From assembly GCA_025504975.1 (NCBI GenBank), contig JANUWI010000015.1, positions 496,001 through 560,000 on the forward strand: a stretch of DNA of 64,000 nucleotides, given 5' to 3'. Origin of the DNA: Plenodomus lindquistii. Taxonomy: Eukaryota; Ascomycota; Dothideomycetes; Pleosporales; Leptosphaeriaceae. The notes beneath the pieces are model-generated. The model was not told where the DNA came from. It saw only the letters and a list, made by a program, of their open reading frames with translations, and made no database searches. The position numbers and the translations under genes were made by a program. Below, piece after piece: positions 1-11,226 of the stretch (position 1 is its first letter; every line of letters starts with the position of its first letter).

Positions 1-203
1 TGGACCCTGTTCAGCCGGAAACATCATCTTCAGGAACCTGCACCGTCATCTAGCGACGTGTCAGCAATACAAGAACGCGTCACGGGCGGCGGTAGCGAGG
101 TGCAGTAGCCGTCTTGCAGTGCACACCGGGCATGCTCTCAGAGTTGCTTGCACCATCACCGTGTAGCCTTTGTATATTTGCAGTCGCAGTCCCACGTCGC
201 ACA

Positions 204-1175
204 ATGGACCCTCTTCTCGCGGAAGCGGCTGAAGCCGCACCCAAGACGCCCACAGCCCCCACCTCCCCTCAGGCAGTGCAGGCCGGCCGCCTCTTTGCGA
301 TTGGCGACATCCACCTGTCCTTCAAGGCGAATAGAGAAGCGCTCGAGAAGCTCCTTCCCCATCCTGATGATGACCTCATCTTGTGCGGCGACGTGGGCGA
401 GAGCGCGGAGCACTGCAAGATAGCCTTCACCAAGGCGAAAGAGTGCTTCCGACGCGTCTTTTGGGTGCCCGGCAATCACGAGCTGTACACCCTGCCATCC
501 GAAAAAGAGCATGGAGCGCGCGGCGAGGCCAAGTACCTCGAGTGCGTGGGGGTTGCGCAGCAGATGGGTGTCCTTACGCCCGAAGACGACTACATGCTGT
601 GGCAGGGTGAGGGCGGGCCATGCCTGATCGCGCCCATCTTCACGCTGTACGACTACAGCTTTCGACCGGACCATGTCAAGCTGGAGGACGCGCTCGACTG
701 GGCGCGCGAAAAGGACATTGAGGCCACCGACGAGCACCTGCTGCATCCCGACCCCTACGGCTCGCGTATCGAATGGTGCCACGCCCTCGTCGACAAGACA
801 GAGAAGAAGCTCGCCGAGGCTGTCGCCGCGCATCCAGATGTTCGGCTTGTCATCATAGGGCATTGGCCATTGCGAAGTGGCCTGGTCTATCTGCCCAACG
901 TGCCACGGTTTTCACTGTGGTGCGGCACTAAGAAGACTGAGGACTGGCACAACAAATTCAATGCGAAGGTCGTGGTTAGCGGCCACTTGCACATCAGGAG
1001 GACCGATTGGATCGATGACACACGCTTTGAAGAGGTGAGCTTGGGCTATCCACGTCAATGGAAGGAATGCCAGGATCGTGGCCTTGACATCAACGACCTG
1101 TTGCGCGAAATCCTTCCCGGGCCACAAGTACCCCCAGCAGAGCGACACGGCACCATTTTTCGACGATATGGCTGA
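204..1175 (+). CDS. Calcineurin-like metallophosphoesterase, 323 aa
   Basis: Single-exon gene for a binuclear-metal phosphoesterase. The fold is recognisable from the ordered metal-binding motifs GDIH (residues 34-37), GDVGE (about 62-66), GNHE (90-93), a later GHW and SGHLH. These supply the Asp, His and Asn ligands of the calcineurin-like superfamily. The C-terminal part carries a SLGYP-QW stretch that I associate with cytosolic fungal and bacterial members of unknown substrate. The frame is open back to an ATG at 114, but the ATG at 204 has a better context (cacaATGG), and the 30 residues before it do not look like part of the domain. No signal peptide or membrane segment is visible. The natural substrate cannot be read from sequence. 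The family call is firm; the start is likely. Confidence 0.88.
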   Translation: MDPLLAEAAEAAPKTPTAPTSPQAVQAGRLFAIGDIHLSFKANREALEKLLPHPDDDLILCGDVGESAEHCKIAFTKAKECFRRVFWVPGNHELYTLPSEKEHGARGEAKYLECVGVAQQMGVLTPEDDYMLWQGEGGPCLIAPIFTLYDYSFRPDHVKLEDALDWAREKDIEATDEHLLHPDPYGSRIEWCHALVDKTEKKLAEAVAAHPDVRLVIIGHWPLRSGLVYLPNVPRFSLWCGTKKTEDWHNKFNAKVVVSGHLHIRRTDWIDDTRFEEVSLGYPRQWKECQDRGLDINDLLREILPGPQVPPAERHGTIFRRYG

Positions 1176-1954
1176 TGAGTTCGGAGTGGGCCCATTCTCT
1201 CATTTGCATCACCCTCTCAGCCCGCAGCGTCGACCTTGAGCACCATATTTGTCGTTGGAACAATGCTCCAATGACCCCGCCATACTCGTCACGTTGTCTC
1301 ACACTCGCATCGCGATAGCCGGTGCAGCGGCTACGGAATGTTCCTGCGCCCGCGGGCACTATAAATCTCCCCTGCACCTGCCTGTTCCGTCTCAGCCTAG
1401 TCTGGCCCCACGAGCCAATAGTTGCACTGATCCACATCACGCCCTCTTCTCCCATTCGCTGCGCCGGCCCGTACGCTCAGACCCTGGTGATTGATTCAAG
1501 CGATCGACCCTTTGCCTTGCCAACCTCAGGGCTATCCTCCGATACTCAGGATGCGCATCTTGAATCGCTGCAAACGCATTGGGCCGACGGCCGGTAGAGC
1601 CTAGCCGACATTTCAATTGTCAGCACGTGGTACTGGTCTCATGGGAAAAACCACCAATAATTTCGAGATGCGATAGCGTGTGCGCTGCGAAAACGACTTA
1701 GCCTTGCCCGACAACTGGTTTGGCATAGTCCTACCGGTGCAGCAGCCCGCGATGGAATGCTTCACCGACGACATCGCAGACCACATGAGTACTTGCATTA
1801 GCCTTCAATTGGGCCCGCAACAGATCAGCAGGAACGAGTGCCGATCTTGGGAGTCTATATGAACCTCACACCCCTCTCCTCTGAACTATCGTTCACGGCT
1901 CTATTGTCCTTGTCTGCACTGCACTGCACAATCAGCTTAAAGCTAAACTTCAAG
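1176..1954. other. Intergenic stretch, promoter side of the NLP gene
   Basis: No convincing coding sequence. A TATA-like ctataaat lies near 1360 and is followed by CT-rich sequence. A second TATA-like tctatat lies near 1854-1860, about 95 bases before the NLP start codon, and may be that gene's core promoter. The small ORFs here lack any recognisable composition or domain. Confidence 0.4.
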
Positions 1955-2717
1955 ATGCTGCTCAATCTCCCAATTCAACTCCTTGCACTTGCATCTTGCG
2001 CACTCGCAGCACCTCATTCTCTCATTAGTCGTGCGGTCATCAACCACGATGCTGTGGTCGGCTTCCCTCAAACCGTACCCTCTGGCATCACTGGAACCCT
2101 GTATCTTAAATACAAGCCATACCTCAAAATCTTCAACGGCTGTGTGCCCTTCCCCGCCGTCGACGCTGCCGGCAACACGGGGTAGGCACCTTCTGCCATT
2201 CCTTCTCAAATGCCATCCTAACATCCCCTACAGCGGCGGCTTGAACCCAACCGGCGGCTCAAACGAGGGCTGCTCCTCCTCCCCCGGCCAAGTCTACGCC
2301 CGCTCCGCCACCTACAACGGCGCCTACGCCATAATGTACTCATGGTACATGCCCAAAGACTCACCCTCCACGGGCCTCGGCCACCGCCACGACTGGGAAA
2401 ACATCGTCGTCTGGCTCTCCTCGGCCTCCACCACCGCTACCCTCCGCGGCATAGCCATCAGCGCCCACGGCGACTACGAGAAAACTACCACCCCCTCACT
2501 CAGCGGCTCAAGACCAAAGATTGGATACATCAGTTATTTTCCGGTTAACCACCAGTTGATTGGTACAGGGGACCAGGGTGGCGAGCAGCCTGTTATTGCA
2601 TGGGAGAGTATGACGGCTGCGGCGAGGAGTGCCATTGAGAACACGAATTTTGGTGATGCAACACCTAGCTTTCGGGATTCTAACTTTCAGTCCTATCTTG
2701 CGGATGCGTTTATTTAG
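1955..2717 (+). CDS. Secreted NPP1/NLP (necrosis- and ethylene-inducing peptide 1-like) protein
   Basis: Two exons, 1955-2181 and 2234-2717, give 236 residues. The 52-nt intron begins GTAGGC and ends CTACAG, and the join restores frame inside a glycine run. The product starts with a hydrophobic secretion signal of about 19 residues. It carries the NLP signature heptapeptide GHRHDWE at about residues 125-131, which is the metal-binding centre of the family. Two cysteines precede it (about residues 63 and 89), the arrangement of type 1 NLPs with one disulfide. Type 1 NLPs are secreted by plant-associated fungi and oomycetes. Many bind plant sphingolipids and damage eudicot cells, but others are non-cytolytic. 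The key residues appear intact, and whether this copy is toxic cannot be read from sequence. A TATA-like element lies about 95 bases upstream. Confidence 0.9.
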
Positions 2718-4251
2718 ATTTTTTCATGATTTGGGCTGTTTAACGACTTGGCCTTTGATGGATTTGGTTGGGCTATGATGATGACGATTTAGGGCAGAAG
2801 CGTAAATAGTGCTTTTAGATGCCGCTCTTTAATTGTAAATTTTATTGTTTTGGGTATTGCCGCTGTTCGAGCATTGTCACAGAGCGTGCTGAGAGATACT
2901 CCATCGATTCGTACGACGGTCAGGTGGGCTTTCTTCAATGATTGCACGTGACTCATGACGGACATGAGATGGACATTGACCGCGTCCGTATCAAAGTGTG
3001 GCGTCTGAAGAAGGCAAACTTATCATCATTTTTGACTGCTATATGAAGTCTAGGAACATCAGAGAGTAAATGGCAGAAGTGCATGCTGTCGAATATGATC
3101 AGCTTGCTATCAAGCCAAGGCGGGACAATCACCAAGCGTCGACATCGAGTGCTGTGAATACATAAGAGCGGTTTCAATGAGTCCTGCTAGTTTATGGTCC
3201 TCAGAGTACGTGCCTGCGTGTTTTGATGTTCGGTTCTCTGATGTTGTGGTGAGCATAAAGGAGCGACTTCCTATTAAAGCCAAGGCGCTAGTTATGCGCT
3301 ACTGGAGGCCGTGCCTGAGGTCTCCCGACGTCCATCTCATCTTCATTCACTCTTTTCTCGTCAGTGTTATATGTGTTATTGTTGGAATGATTGATACCAT
3401 GAAGTATACGCCGACGTACCCAGCGTCGCTTGTCTCCGATGCCATCCGAGAAGATCAGGATGATACCGGTGCTCCACGGGCAGATGAGCTCGTCAACAGA
3501 AATACGCTATGGCGAAGGCTACGAAGGAAGAGCTGGTAAACGGAGCCTTTATAGTGACATATTGCGAAAGAAGGACATTTCGACAGTATTATGTGCCGCG
3601 CTCGATCGGCCCGTCGTCAGCTCCCTGCATCGCACCTCCATCACGCTGAAGATATCCCCCGGCTGGAGAGCAGAGACTATACCAGACCACGCAGCGGAAT
3701 GAGGGGTTTCTGTGAATATCGCTTCAGTCCCTTGCTAAAGAGCACGCGACAAGATCTGGTGTTTCGACGCCTCGCTCAATCACTGGGAAGAAGTACGACG
3801 TGAAAAGCGAAATGCAAGCGCCGTCCCATGCCTTCATGGCCATCGCTCGAACCTCTGCCTCCATATCTGGCGCTCTTTCTCTCTTGCCAGATCTTCCCTG
3901 AATTTTGTGGCAGAATGTCGTTGTCGCAAATGCTCTTGATTGGCCCAGCCCCAGCTGGACCATGCCCCGTTCACCTTCTTCCATCTTCACTTTGCAATCG
4001 TTAGCGTGCGCGCGCTTGACCGCTTTGTACCTTTCACTGCTTCCCCAGGTGCCAGGGTTCCCGATGAGGATAGAAGAGGGTAGGCTCACCTATACTGCGA
4101 CTTCGCTCCACGTTCTCATCTCTTGCGAAACACAACGCACGCGCCGTGGTTTCCACCGATCGACCGTCAATTCCTAACCGATAATTCATTGTCTTGGACA
4201 TCACGAACCCTGGCTAAATTACGTTTGAATTTAGATTGCACTCCAACGACC
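2718..4251. other. Gene-poor stretch, no supported gene
   Basis: Only short, overlapping ORFs of 60-121 codons on both strands, none with a domain, signal peptide or splice-supported extension. The last part, about 4100-4251, is presumably the promoter and 5' leader of the next gene. Confidence 0.4.
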
Positions 4252-6149
4252 ATGGACAGCAGTTCTCGAGCGAACCATGGGTCCAGCCGCGGCGGAAACC
4301 AGCAGGCATGGACTTTAATGAAGGCGCATCTCACCGGTGCTCATCCTGGTGTCAACAGAGCAACAAATTCCGCGGAGTTGCACTCATCGAACCCGCACAA
4401 TTCCGACCCACGCTTGCATGTATACAATACCAGGAGCGTTGACGCGCCGCTACAGTTCGAAGATTTCTTACCAGGCGATTTTGTAAACAACCCTACCCAG
4501 CAGCCGATATCTGGCCCAACCGCACGCTCCTCTCTTCAAGAGACACCTTTAAACAGTTTCGCATCTGCTGAGGGTACATCCCATCTTATAGTACCGGACT
4601 TGACTCCTGTGGGTGGGCGGGATAATTTGCATAAGTACGGACATGCCAGCTCGCCCACCACCGAGACTGACGGCAACTTACTAACGGGCCTTAGTCATAA
4701 CGCACCGGGAAATCCCTCACTATACCTAGAAGCGGCTTCTGATGCGAACTACGACCCTTTCCCATCGCCTGTATGGCCAGGCGGTACTGATGTGGCCGCT
4801 CAGCATGGGTTCAATGATGAAGATCATAACATGAACTCCAACGCGCCCCAGGCAGATGATGTATTGGGAACATGTACCAAGGAATTCGAATGGTGAGTAT
4901 AATGCTCATTGGACGATATTTGGCTGCTGACAACCTGTAGGTCTGATCTCTCCGAACTCTCGCCGGCGGCACAGGCTCCTTTGGACACCGACATCGTCCT
5001 CATGACAGATCGTGAGCTACGAGCCTGGTTTGACGAGGGGCATGTTCAATTCGGAGCGACAGAGTCGTATACCGTTCCTCACATGATTGACTCAAACGAA
5101 GAGGCCAGAAAGGCAGTTCCTTCGTGCACGATGACAGCCCTTCCTGCAACGGTTGCCTCTCAAGGCGACAAGGGACATCAAGATATGACGCAAAGGCTAC
5201 CACAAGCGAACACAAACTTGCAACCGAATCTAGGCCTGAAGGTATATACACCAGCTTCACTCATAGATGAATCAAATATCGCCATTCCATCGAGCGACTC
5301 TGCGAACGATCGCAAAAAGCAACCAAACAAGCGTCTCACAAAGAAGGACCTGGTAATGCGACACGCTAGCGATTTCGAGCTCCCAGACCCCTCAAGCATC
5401 CAATTACACTATTCGAGCAAAGAGGAAGCATTTACCGACTTCCAGGTTCGCTTCAAGAAGCTTGCCACATACTGGACAGCACCGATCAATGATAAGACGA
5501 TACCCCAAACAAGTAATCATCGCGCTCAACACGTGCGCGTCTTGGTGACGTGTATGAAGAACATCAAACATTACCGAGACAAGGACATTCCACGATGGGA
5601 GCTTGGTGCAGAGAAGCCCTATCGTGACGAAGACCTTGAGTTGACTGGCTGGAAGATTGTGGTAAGTTGACATAGCGAGAGTGACATCGTTAACTCTCCT
5701 CTAACAATGCGCAGGATCTGGCCGAGCGCCTCCATCGCGAGGGTCCCTGCACGCTCGAGATCCACGATGTGCACTTTCTGGACAAGGTCAAGGAGTCCGA
5801 GGATCTGACATTTGGACAACGCCTGAAGTATATCGCAATGATATTGCTTGAGTTCAAGAGTCGTGCGGACGCCGTCATCAAGGGTGACAGTTTACATACC
5901 ATTGTTGGCGCACCCCAAATTGCGTACTACTCGGCGTGTTCAAACAACCGCCACAACCACAACAAGCAGAGCAAGATCAACTTCGCAGATGAACATATGC
6001 CGCTTTCGCCCGGAGGAACGAAGAAGCGAAAGCGCACGAGGTTGGAGCAGACTCCGGCATCGGATACAGCAGAATCTGGACCATCACGTAAGCGTGCACG
6101 CGCTGCGTGTCGAAAGGGGGGTTCCTCAGCTATGACACCATCTGCCTAG
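4252..6149 (+). CDS. Uncharacterised lineage-specific protein (paralogue A), 598 aa
   Basis: Three exons, 4252-4892, 4941-5661 and 5715-6149. Intron 1 (GTGAGT...CTGTAG) and intron 2 (GTAAGT...GCGCAG) both restore frame. The N-terminal half is low-complexity, rich in Asn, Ser, Pro and His, and without a recognisable domain. Residues from about 375 on hold a folded-looking module: a helical stretch ending in W-K-I-V, the intron, then A-E-R-L-H-R-E-G-P, an L-T-F-x-Q-R helix, and V-I-K-G-x-S-L-H-T-x-V-G-A-P. The tail is very basic (KKRKRTR, RKRAR) and could direct the protein to the nucleus. The gene immediately downstream encodes the same module with an intron at the same place. I recall similar modules in many uncharacterised Dothideomycete proteins, from memory only. 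Function unknown. Confidence 0.75.
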
Positions 6150-6659
6150 ATGTCGGCTGGGAAGCGCTTTGGTATGTCATCAGCCAAGCTTGTATGGGTG
6201 TGGAGAAATATAGGTTAGGTGATGCCCTACCGGGATGGTGAACTAGGCAAGAGGAGCTACGATGCGACGATTACCAATTTACCATTCACAGCGGTGATAC
6301 GCTTTCACTCTCTCATTATAGGACACTACACCCTGGAGATATTTGCGGTATTTGAGTTGACCAAATTCTTCACGCGCCCGCATCTAAGGCATCAGCCCGC
6401 AGTCGCTCGACAATAGGAAATACTCGCTGCGATTATACTAGATGAACTGCCAGATTTGCGACTCCAGTGAACGTATCTCGCGACATCGTCGGCTTCCAAC
6501 CAACTGTCCCCATCTATATCGTTACTCCCCTCCCCATTGTTCGGATCTTGACTGGTCGTCCCTCGCCCTCAAGGCAATGGTCCGCCAGGAAGTTCGGCGG
6601 TATATATTACACCAATCTCGCCAAAGCAACACATTCTGGCTGCGCATGACCTCACGCCC
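6150..6659. other. Spacer between the two tandem paralogues
   Basis: About 0.5 kb with no supported gene. Short ORFs on both strands near 6442-6815 mostly overlap the downstream gene in other frames. It probably contains the terminator of the upstream copy and the promoter of the downstream copy. Confidence 0.35.
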
Positions 6660-7617
6660 ATGATTTCTAATTCCCGACCCACTCCTGTTCCACGTGCTCG
6701 TATCTCTCTTCCACGTTCGACCAAAGCACCAAAGGCGAGGCAAGAGACAGCCAAAGAGATTTCCCTTCGCCAAGCACGAGAGGCAAATCTCCCCACTCAG
6801 ATGAGCGTCCCACATCTTTACAAGACGAGGCAGGCAGCACTCGAAGCGTTCCGAGTTCGTGTCACGACCCTGGGCACATACTTCACGGCATCTAACGACA
6901 ATCCCACGTTGCCAAACACAGACGAGGAGCGCCAGGATTTCGTGTCCTTGCTCTTTGCGTGCATGCTAGACATGTCACAGTCCATGGACATGAGGACCAG
7001 CCGATGGGGTTCCCGTACGCTGAAGCCGTACACTCAGGAAGATCTCCAAGCTACAGCCTGGGAAATAGTCGTAAGCTCAAGGAACATGTCTAAATTTAGC
7101 TTCAACTGACCTTTTCCAGCATCCCGCCGAACGATTATATCGAGAGGGGCCGTCGGTGCTTGATATTCGAGACCCTTATTTCCGCGAGGTCGTGTACCAG
7201 GATAAGGATCTCACTTTCCAGGAGCGTGTCCACTACATCGGATTTGTACTGCGCCTCTATAAGGGCCGAGTGGACGCAGTCATTAAGAGCACTTCTCTCC
7301 ACACACTTGTCGGTGCACCGAAAGATGCTGTCACGTCGGCGCATTCCAACAACGTTCACAACCACGAGAAGAAGCTGCAGTTAGCGCAGCAGAAAAAGAA
7401 CAAAGGCGACGCTCCCAAAGCTGGATGGGGCAAGAGAAAGCGTGGAGAATGCAAGAATGCCGAAGACGGTGAGGCTGCTGAAGCGTCAACGGCTGGGGGC
7501 GTCAAGCGTTGGCGCGGCAAGATCGACAACACAGTGACTAATGAGCCTGCTCCTAGGCTACCATCGTCCGTGCAAGCGTTGATTTACAACGCAAGACCCT
7601 CCTCCACAACGTTATAG
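6660..7617 (+). CDS. Uncharacterised lineage-specific protein (paralogue B), 302 aa
   Basis: Two exons, 6660-7070 and 7120-7617. The intron (GTAAGC...TTCCAG) is phase 0 and falls directly after the W-E-I-V motif, exactly as in the upstream neighbour. The module again reads A-E-R-L-Y-R-E-G-P, L-T-F-Q-E-R, V-D-A-V-I-K, S-L-H-T-L-V-G-A-P, and then a His/Asn-rich segment. This copy lacks the roughly 370-residue disordered N-terminal region of paralogue A and starts shortly before the helical part. The tail is basic (KRKR, KRWRGK) and may be nuclear. The shared intron position and order of motifs make a tandem duplication very likely. Function unknown. The start codon is the first ATG that leaves the domain intact, but an additional 5' exon cannot be excluded. 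Confidence 0.75.
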
Positions 7618-9372
7618 TAGGCATCAGGAATGAGGCCCATCGTAGGGGGAACGATTGAGACTGGCGAGAGGTTCCTTTGACGAATCCTTCGGCCGGGCGG
7701 TTGGAATTGATGCGTCATCATGCACCAGGGAAGGCTTGGGGTGCGATGGAGACCTAATGATCATAATAACCGGTCTTGTATATAATGCCAGCTTATAAGG
7801 ATTATGGCCTGACAACAACAACCGAATTCATGTCCAGGTATGATACTTTGGAAATCGGCAGTCCTGCAGCTTCCTCCACTCTGGCTTTTCAGAACGGAAA
7901 GATGTCCTCTCATCCGGGCACCTCGCATGATAGCATAATGTAGCATCTAATATTATCGCAGAATCTTCGAGGTATGTCCGCGTCTTGCTTGTGGACGTGT
8001 AGGCTAACATCTGGCGCCCAGATGTTGTTGATGTCGAGATTGAGGGCTAGATAGGTTGCCACGTTGTGGTCATACTCCCGTAGCCCTCATGATAAACCGG
8101 CAAGAATGTTACATTTCAGATCGACTCTTCGATCTATACAGTCCAGTCTATGAACTTCACAAGTGGCTGCGTCTTTCCAAGCATGAACGGCTGCCTTATT
8201 TACCTGACGGGTCCAATACTGTACACCTGACTTGTAGTAGCGGCATTCGTAATACCTTCACATAATTTACCATCTGGAACCATGGCGTCACGTTTGCGTC
8301 CCCAACTGAACACGGCTTACTCCAGGAAGTCGAACGTGAGAACGAATACAGACTGAAAGTGTCTTCTGGTTCCAGCGACGCTACTCGCGATCTGGGTTTG
8401 AGATGTAAAGAGCCATCAACTGGTCCTGTGGTGTCCTGTGTCAGGTTGCATAGTTTACAGCACACTGAAATGATTCACCTCGTGATTTGAATACAGGTCT
8501 AGATCGATCAGTGCGGTATAGAGAAATCCCCTTCAGGTCTTGAATGCTTCTTTGCCCTTCGGTATTTCTGTCGTGATGCGTATGCTAATTTCTCTTAGCT
8601 AAAGCTGTCAACTGCTTAGCAAAACCGTGATCAGCAGTCTGAACCTGAAATGATCACTTCACTGGGCTGCCGCGATGCCCTAGAGAATTTCGTAGTAATA
8701 TATATATATATATATCCAAGGCTCATAATTTGAAAGAACAACGTTGATGCTAAGAAATGTGTTCAGGAGCATTTTGTTGCAAGGACTCGAGAGCAGCAGA
8801 GGTACGTTTGGTCTATCAGGAAGCTTTTACACTCTCTCAAATTACCGCAATCTTAGGTAATTGTTTATCTCTTATCTTACCAGATTGCGCTAACGTTAGC
8901 TTGAAAATGGCTGCATTCCATCTTCGGCATCTATACATTGCCAAATGCGATCCACACCCTATTATAATAGCTAACATCCGAATCTGACAGCTTATGTAGA
9001 CCTGCGAGACATTGCGCATACTCGGAACTTCTCACGGTTGCACAATGTCGGGAACAGATGCAAAATCCCAGAGCGACCGGCCTCTCATCGGCGCGACTAA
9101 CTTTTCACGACTACGGCATCTTGCCATTATCTGAGCATTGACCAAGATTTGGCTTAGATTCAGATTCAGCGGAGCGGCGCACTTAAAATACGAAAGATTA
9201 GAAACGGAAGCTACGAACCGCGTGATTGGTCTCAAAGAAACCGGAGGGCAGACGGAAATCACCCAGACTACGATTGCGGAGTTCAGTGGTCAGTATAACT
9301 AGGTGTGAGTTCCCCAGACTTTGACCGTGTCAATTCACCGGGTGACACTAGCAGCTGAAAACATCCATCACA
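7618..9372. other. Gene-poor stretch with a short AT microsatellite
   Basis: About 1.75 kb with no ORF above 90 codons. An (AT)n tract lies at about 8698-8715. I see no domain, no splice-linked exon set and no transposon ends. The last 200 bases should hold the promoter of the PheC-like gene. Confidence 0.4.
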
Positions 9373-10322
9373 ATGCGGAACCCTACTTCAGTGCTCATTG
9401 CAGCATGTCTGCTCGTCACTCCCCAAGCAACCGCCTTAGGAAATGAGTATCAAGCCGGGTATGCTCCCAGGTAGCCTTGATCTAGTCACATGACGAGCTA
9501 ATAGCACTAATTCTCCACAGCTACTCAATGCCAACCCCATACAGCAACATCACTTCCATTCTCGACAAGATCCAGGCGCGTGGCTACCTGAAAGTCGGCA
9601 CAACCGGAGATTACAAGCCATTCTCCTACAAAGTCACAAATCGGACAGCTCTCCCCGCTCCTCCAGCCAATGGCACCATCAATACCACCTACATCGGCGC
9701 GGATATCGATTTGGCCCAGACACTCTCAAACTCCCTCGGTCTCCCACGTCCTGTCGAGTTCGTTCCCACCATCTGGGCAAACCTCACGACAGATATTGCA
9801 GCCGAAAAGTTCGACGTCGCCATGAGCGGCGTCAGCATTACGCTGGCTCGCGCACAGAGAGTCTTCTTCTCCACGGCAATTCTGAGCGTGGGCAAGGCCG
9901 CATGCGTACGGTGTGCGGATCTTGCCAAGTTTTCGTCGCTGGCTGCTATCGATACTGCGGGTGTTAAAGTCGCTGTGAATCCAGGAGGTACCAATGAGGC
10001 GTTTGACCGAGCGAATTTGAAAAACGCGGAGATCGTGCTGGTGCAGGATAACAATGCCGTTTACAAAGCGGTCATGGATGGCGACGCTGATGCTATGATT
10101 AGTGATATTATTGAGGTTGAGCTGCAGGTTCGGTTGCATCCGGATGTCCTTTGCGTTGTTAATCCGAATGCCACGTTCACATTTGAAGAACTGGGTTATA
10201 TGGTCGGGCGAGATATTGCGTGGAAGCAGTATTTGGATCTGTTTGTGCATATCCAGCTTGGAAGCGGGGGTTGGAACCGCACTTTGGAGAAGTGGATGTC
10301 TTATAAATGGCCGTCAGTGTAG
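9373..10322 (+). CDS. Secreted PheC-like cyclohexadienyl dehydratase / family 3 solute-binding protein
   Basis: Two exons, 9373-9458 and 9521-10322, give 295 residues. The 62-nt intron (GTATGC...CCACAG, branch cactaat) splits a glycine codon. The product begins with a secretion signal of about 22 residues. The rest matches the bacterial extracellular solute-binding fold in the PheC subfamily, which converts arogenate or prephenate to phenylalanine or phenylpyruvate. Hallmarks are GTTGDYKPFSY (about residues 55-65), MSGVS (about 130), NPGGTNE (about 182-188) and a D-x-x-E pair at about 224-227, where PheC enzymes place a catalytic glutamate (recalled, not checked). Several N-glycosylation sequons (NIT, NRT, NLT) fit a secreted protein. 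The family is essentially bacterial, so ancient horizontal acquisition is likely. It could instead be a non-catalytic amino-acid binder. Confidence 0.82.
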
Positions 10323-11226
10323 ATTTGTTCATGAAACGTAGCAAGCACGGAATTGCTGAGCTTGGCCCCACGGCTTGGTCAAAAGCATCCATACATAGCC
10401 GTAACAGCGACCTAAACTTATCCTATCATGGAATTTTCAAGGACAATTGGCCTTAACTTACGTCCGACCAAACTTCCAGCCGGTGCTCCTTTCTACGGGA
10501 TTTCCGAGTGCGATCAAATCTCTCGTTTTCATTGTAACACTCTCCATGATCTTGTACCCCCGAGGCCACATTAACGTACGTGCAGATAATCCAAAGGCTC
10601 TAGAAAGTACAACTCCCTCTTTTCCAGCTAAAGGCAATATAGTGATGTCCTTTTCGACCTCAAAAAGCTCCACAGTTGGCCGGCCGAACGGGAAGGAATA
10701 CCTTCGTCCGCTCTTGTTCTTCATAGATATTGACCAGATGCAGCCCTGCAGTGGTTACTGCCTTATGATATCTACCCTCACCATCTTTATCCCTCTGGAA
10801 GTTGTTATGGCAGTCTTTTTTCCGCGTTTGTCTTTGAGCGGTGAAGATAGGCCGGCGGCAGTAGATTCACGTCGACGTTACAAGCAAAGCGCATTATGTG
10901 TAATTGCGAACGCCTGAATACGAAATGTGCGAACCGCATTTTCGCAATGTCGTGTTATTTGGAGGCACGATTGGATCTGCCGTTGAGACTTCAACGAAGA
11001 TGATTGAGATGTTGGGTAGTAGATATAACTATAATAATTATGAATTTTTAATTTATTTATATTGAAATGTTTAACATTAGTGAATAAAATTATTTACAAA
11101 TATAAAACTCTAAATATTCTATAAACTATATATATATATATATATATATAAAACTTGTCGTACTGTTTTCACTGTTTATATCGTTTCATTCAAGTTTTAG
11201 CCCGATTCAGTGCAGATTGAGTTGGT
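10323..11226. other. Gene-poor stretch ending in an AT-rich patch
   Basis: Overlapping ORFs occur on both strands at about 10447-10917 (156 codons plus, 88 codons minus), with no recognisable domain. From about 11025 to 11160 base composition shifts sharply to A and T, including a (TA)n run at 11127-11151, unlike the roughly balanced surroundings. Confidence 0.45.
11025..11160. repeat. AT-rich island with (TA)n tract
   Basis: About 135 bases made almost only of A and T, ending in a perfect TA dinucleotide run at about 11127-11151. It may be a decayed repeat remnant, an RIP-affected fragment or a simple low-complexity spacer. It borders the small secreted ORF at 11227-11550. Confidence 0.6.

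Noticed and set aside
1..108. Plus-strand frame open from the window edge to a TAG at 106-108, possibly the tail of an upstream gene.
   Set aside because: Only 35 codons with no domain; cannot be distinguished from chance without the upstream sequence.
10447..10917. 156-codon plus-strand ORF and the 88-codon antisense ORF at 10458-10724.
   Set aside because: Overlapping, no domain, no signal peptide that fits, and no splice-linked partners; the antisense ORF looks somewhat protein-like but cannot be placed in any family.
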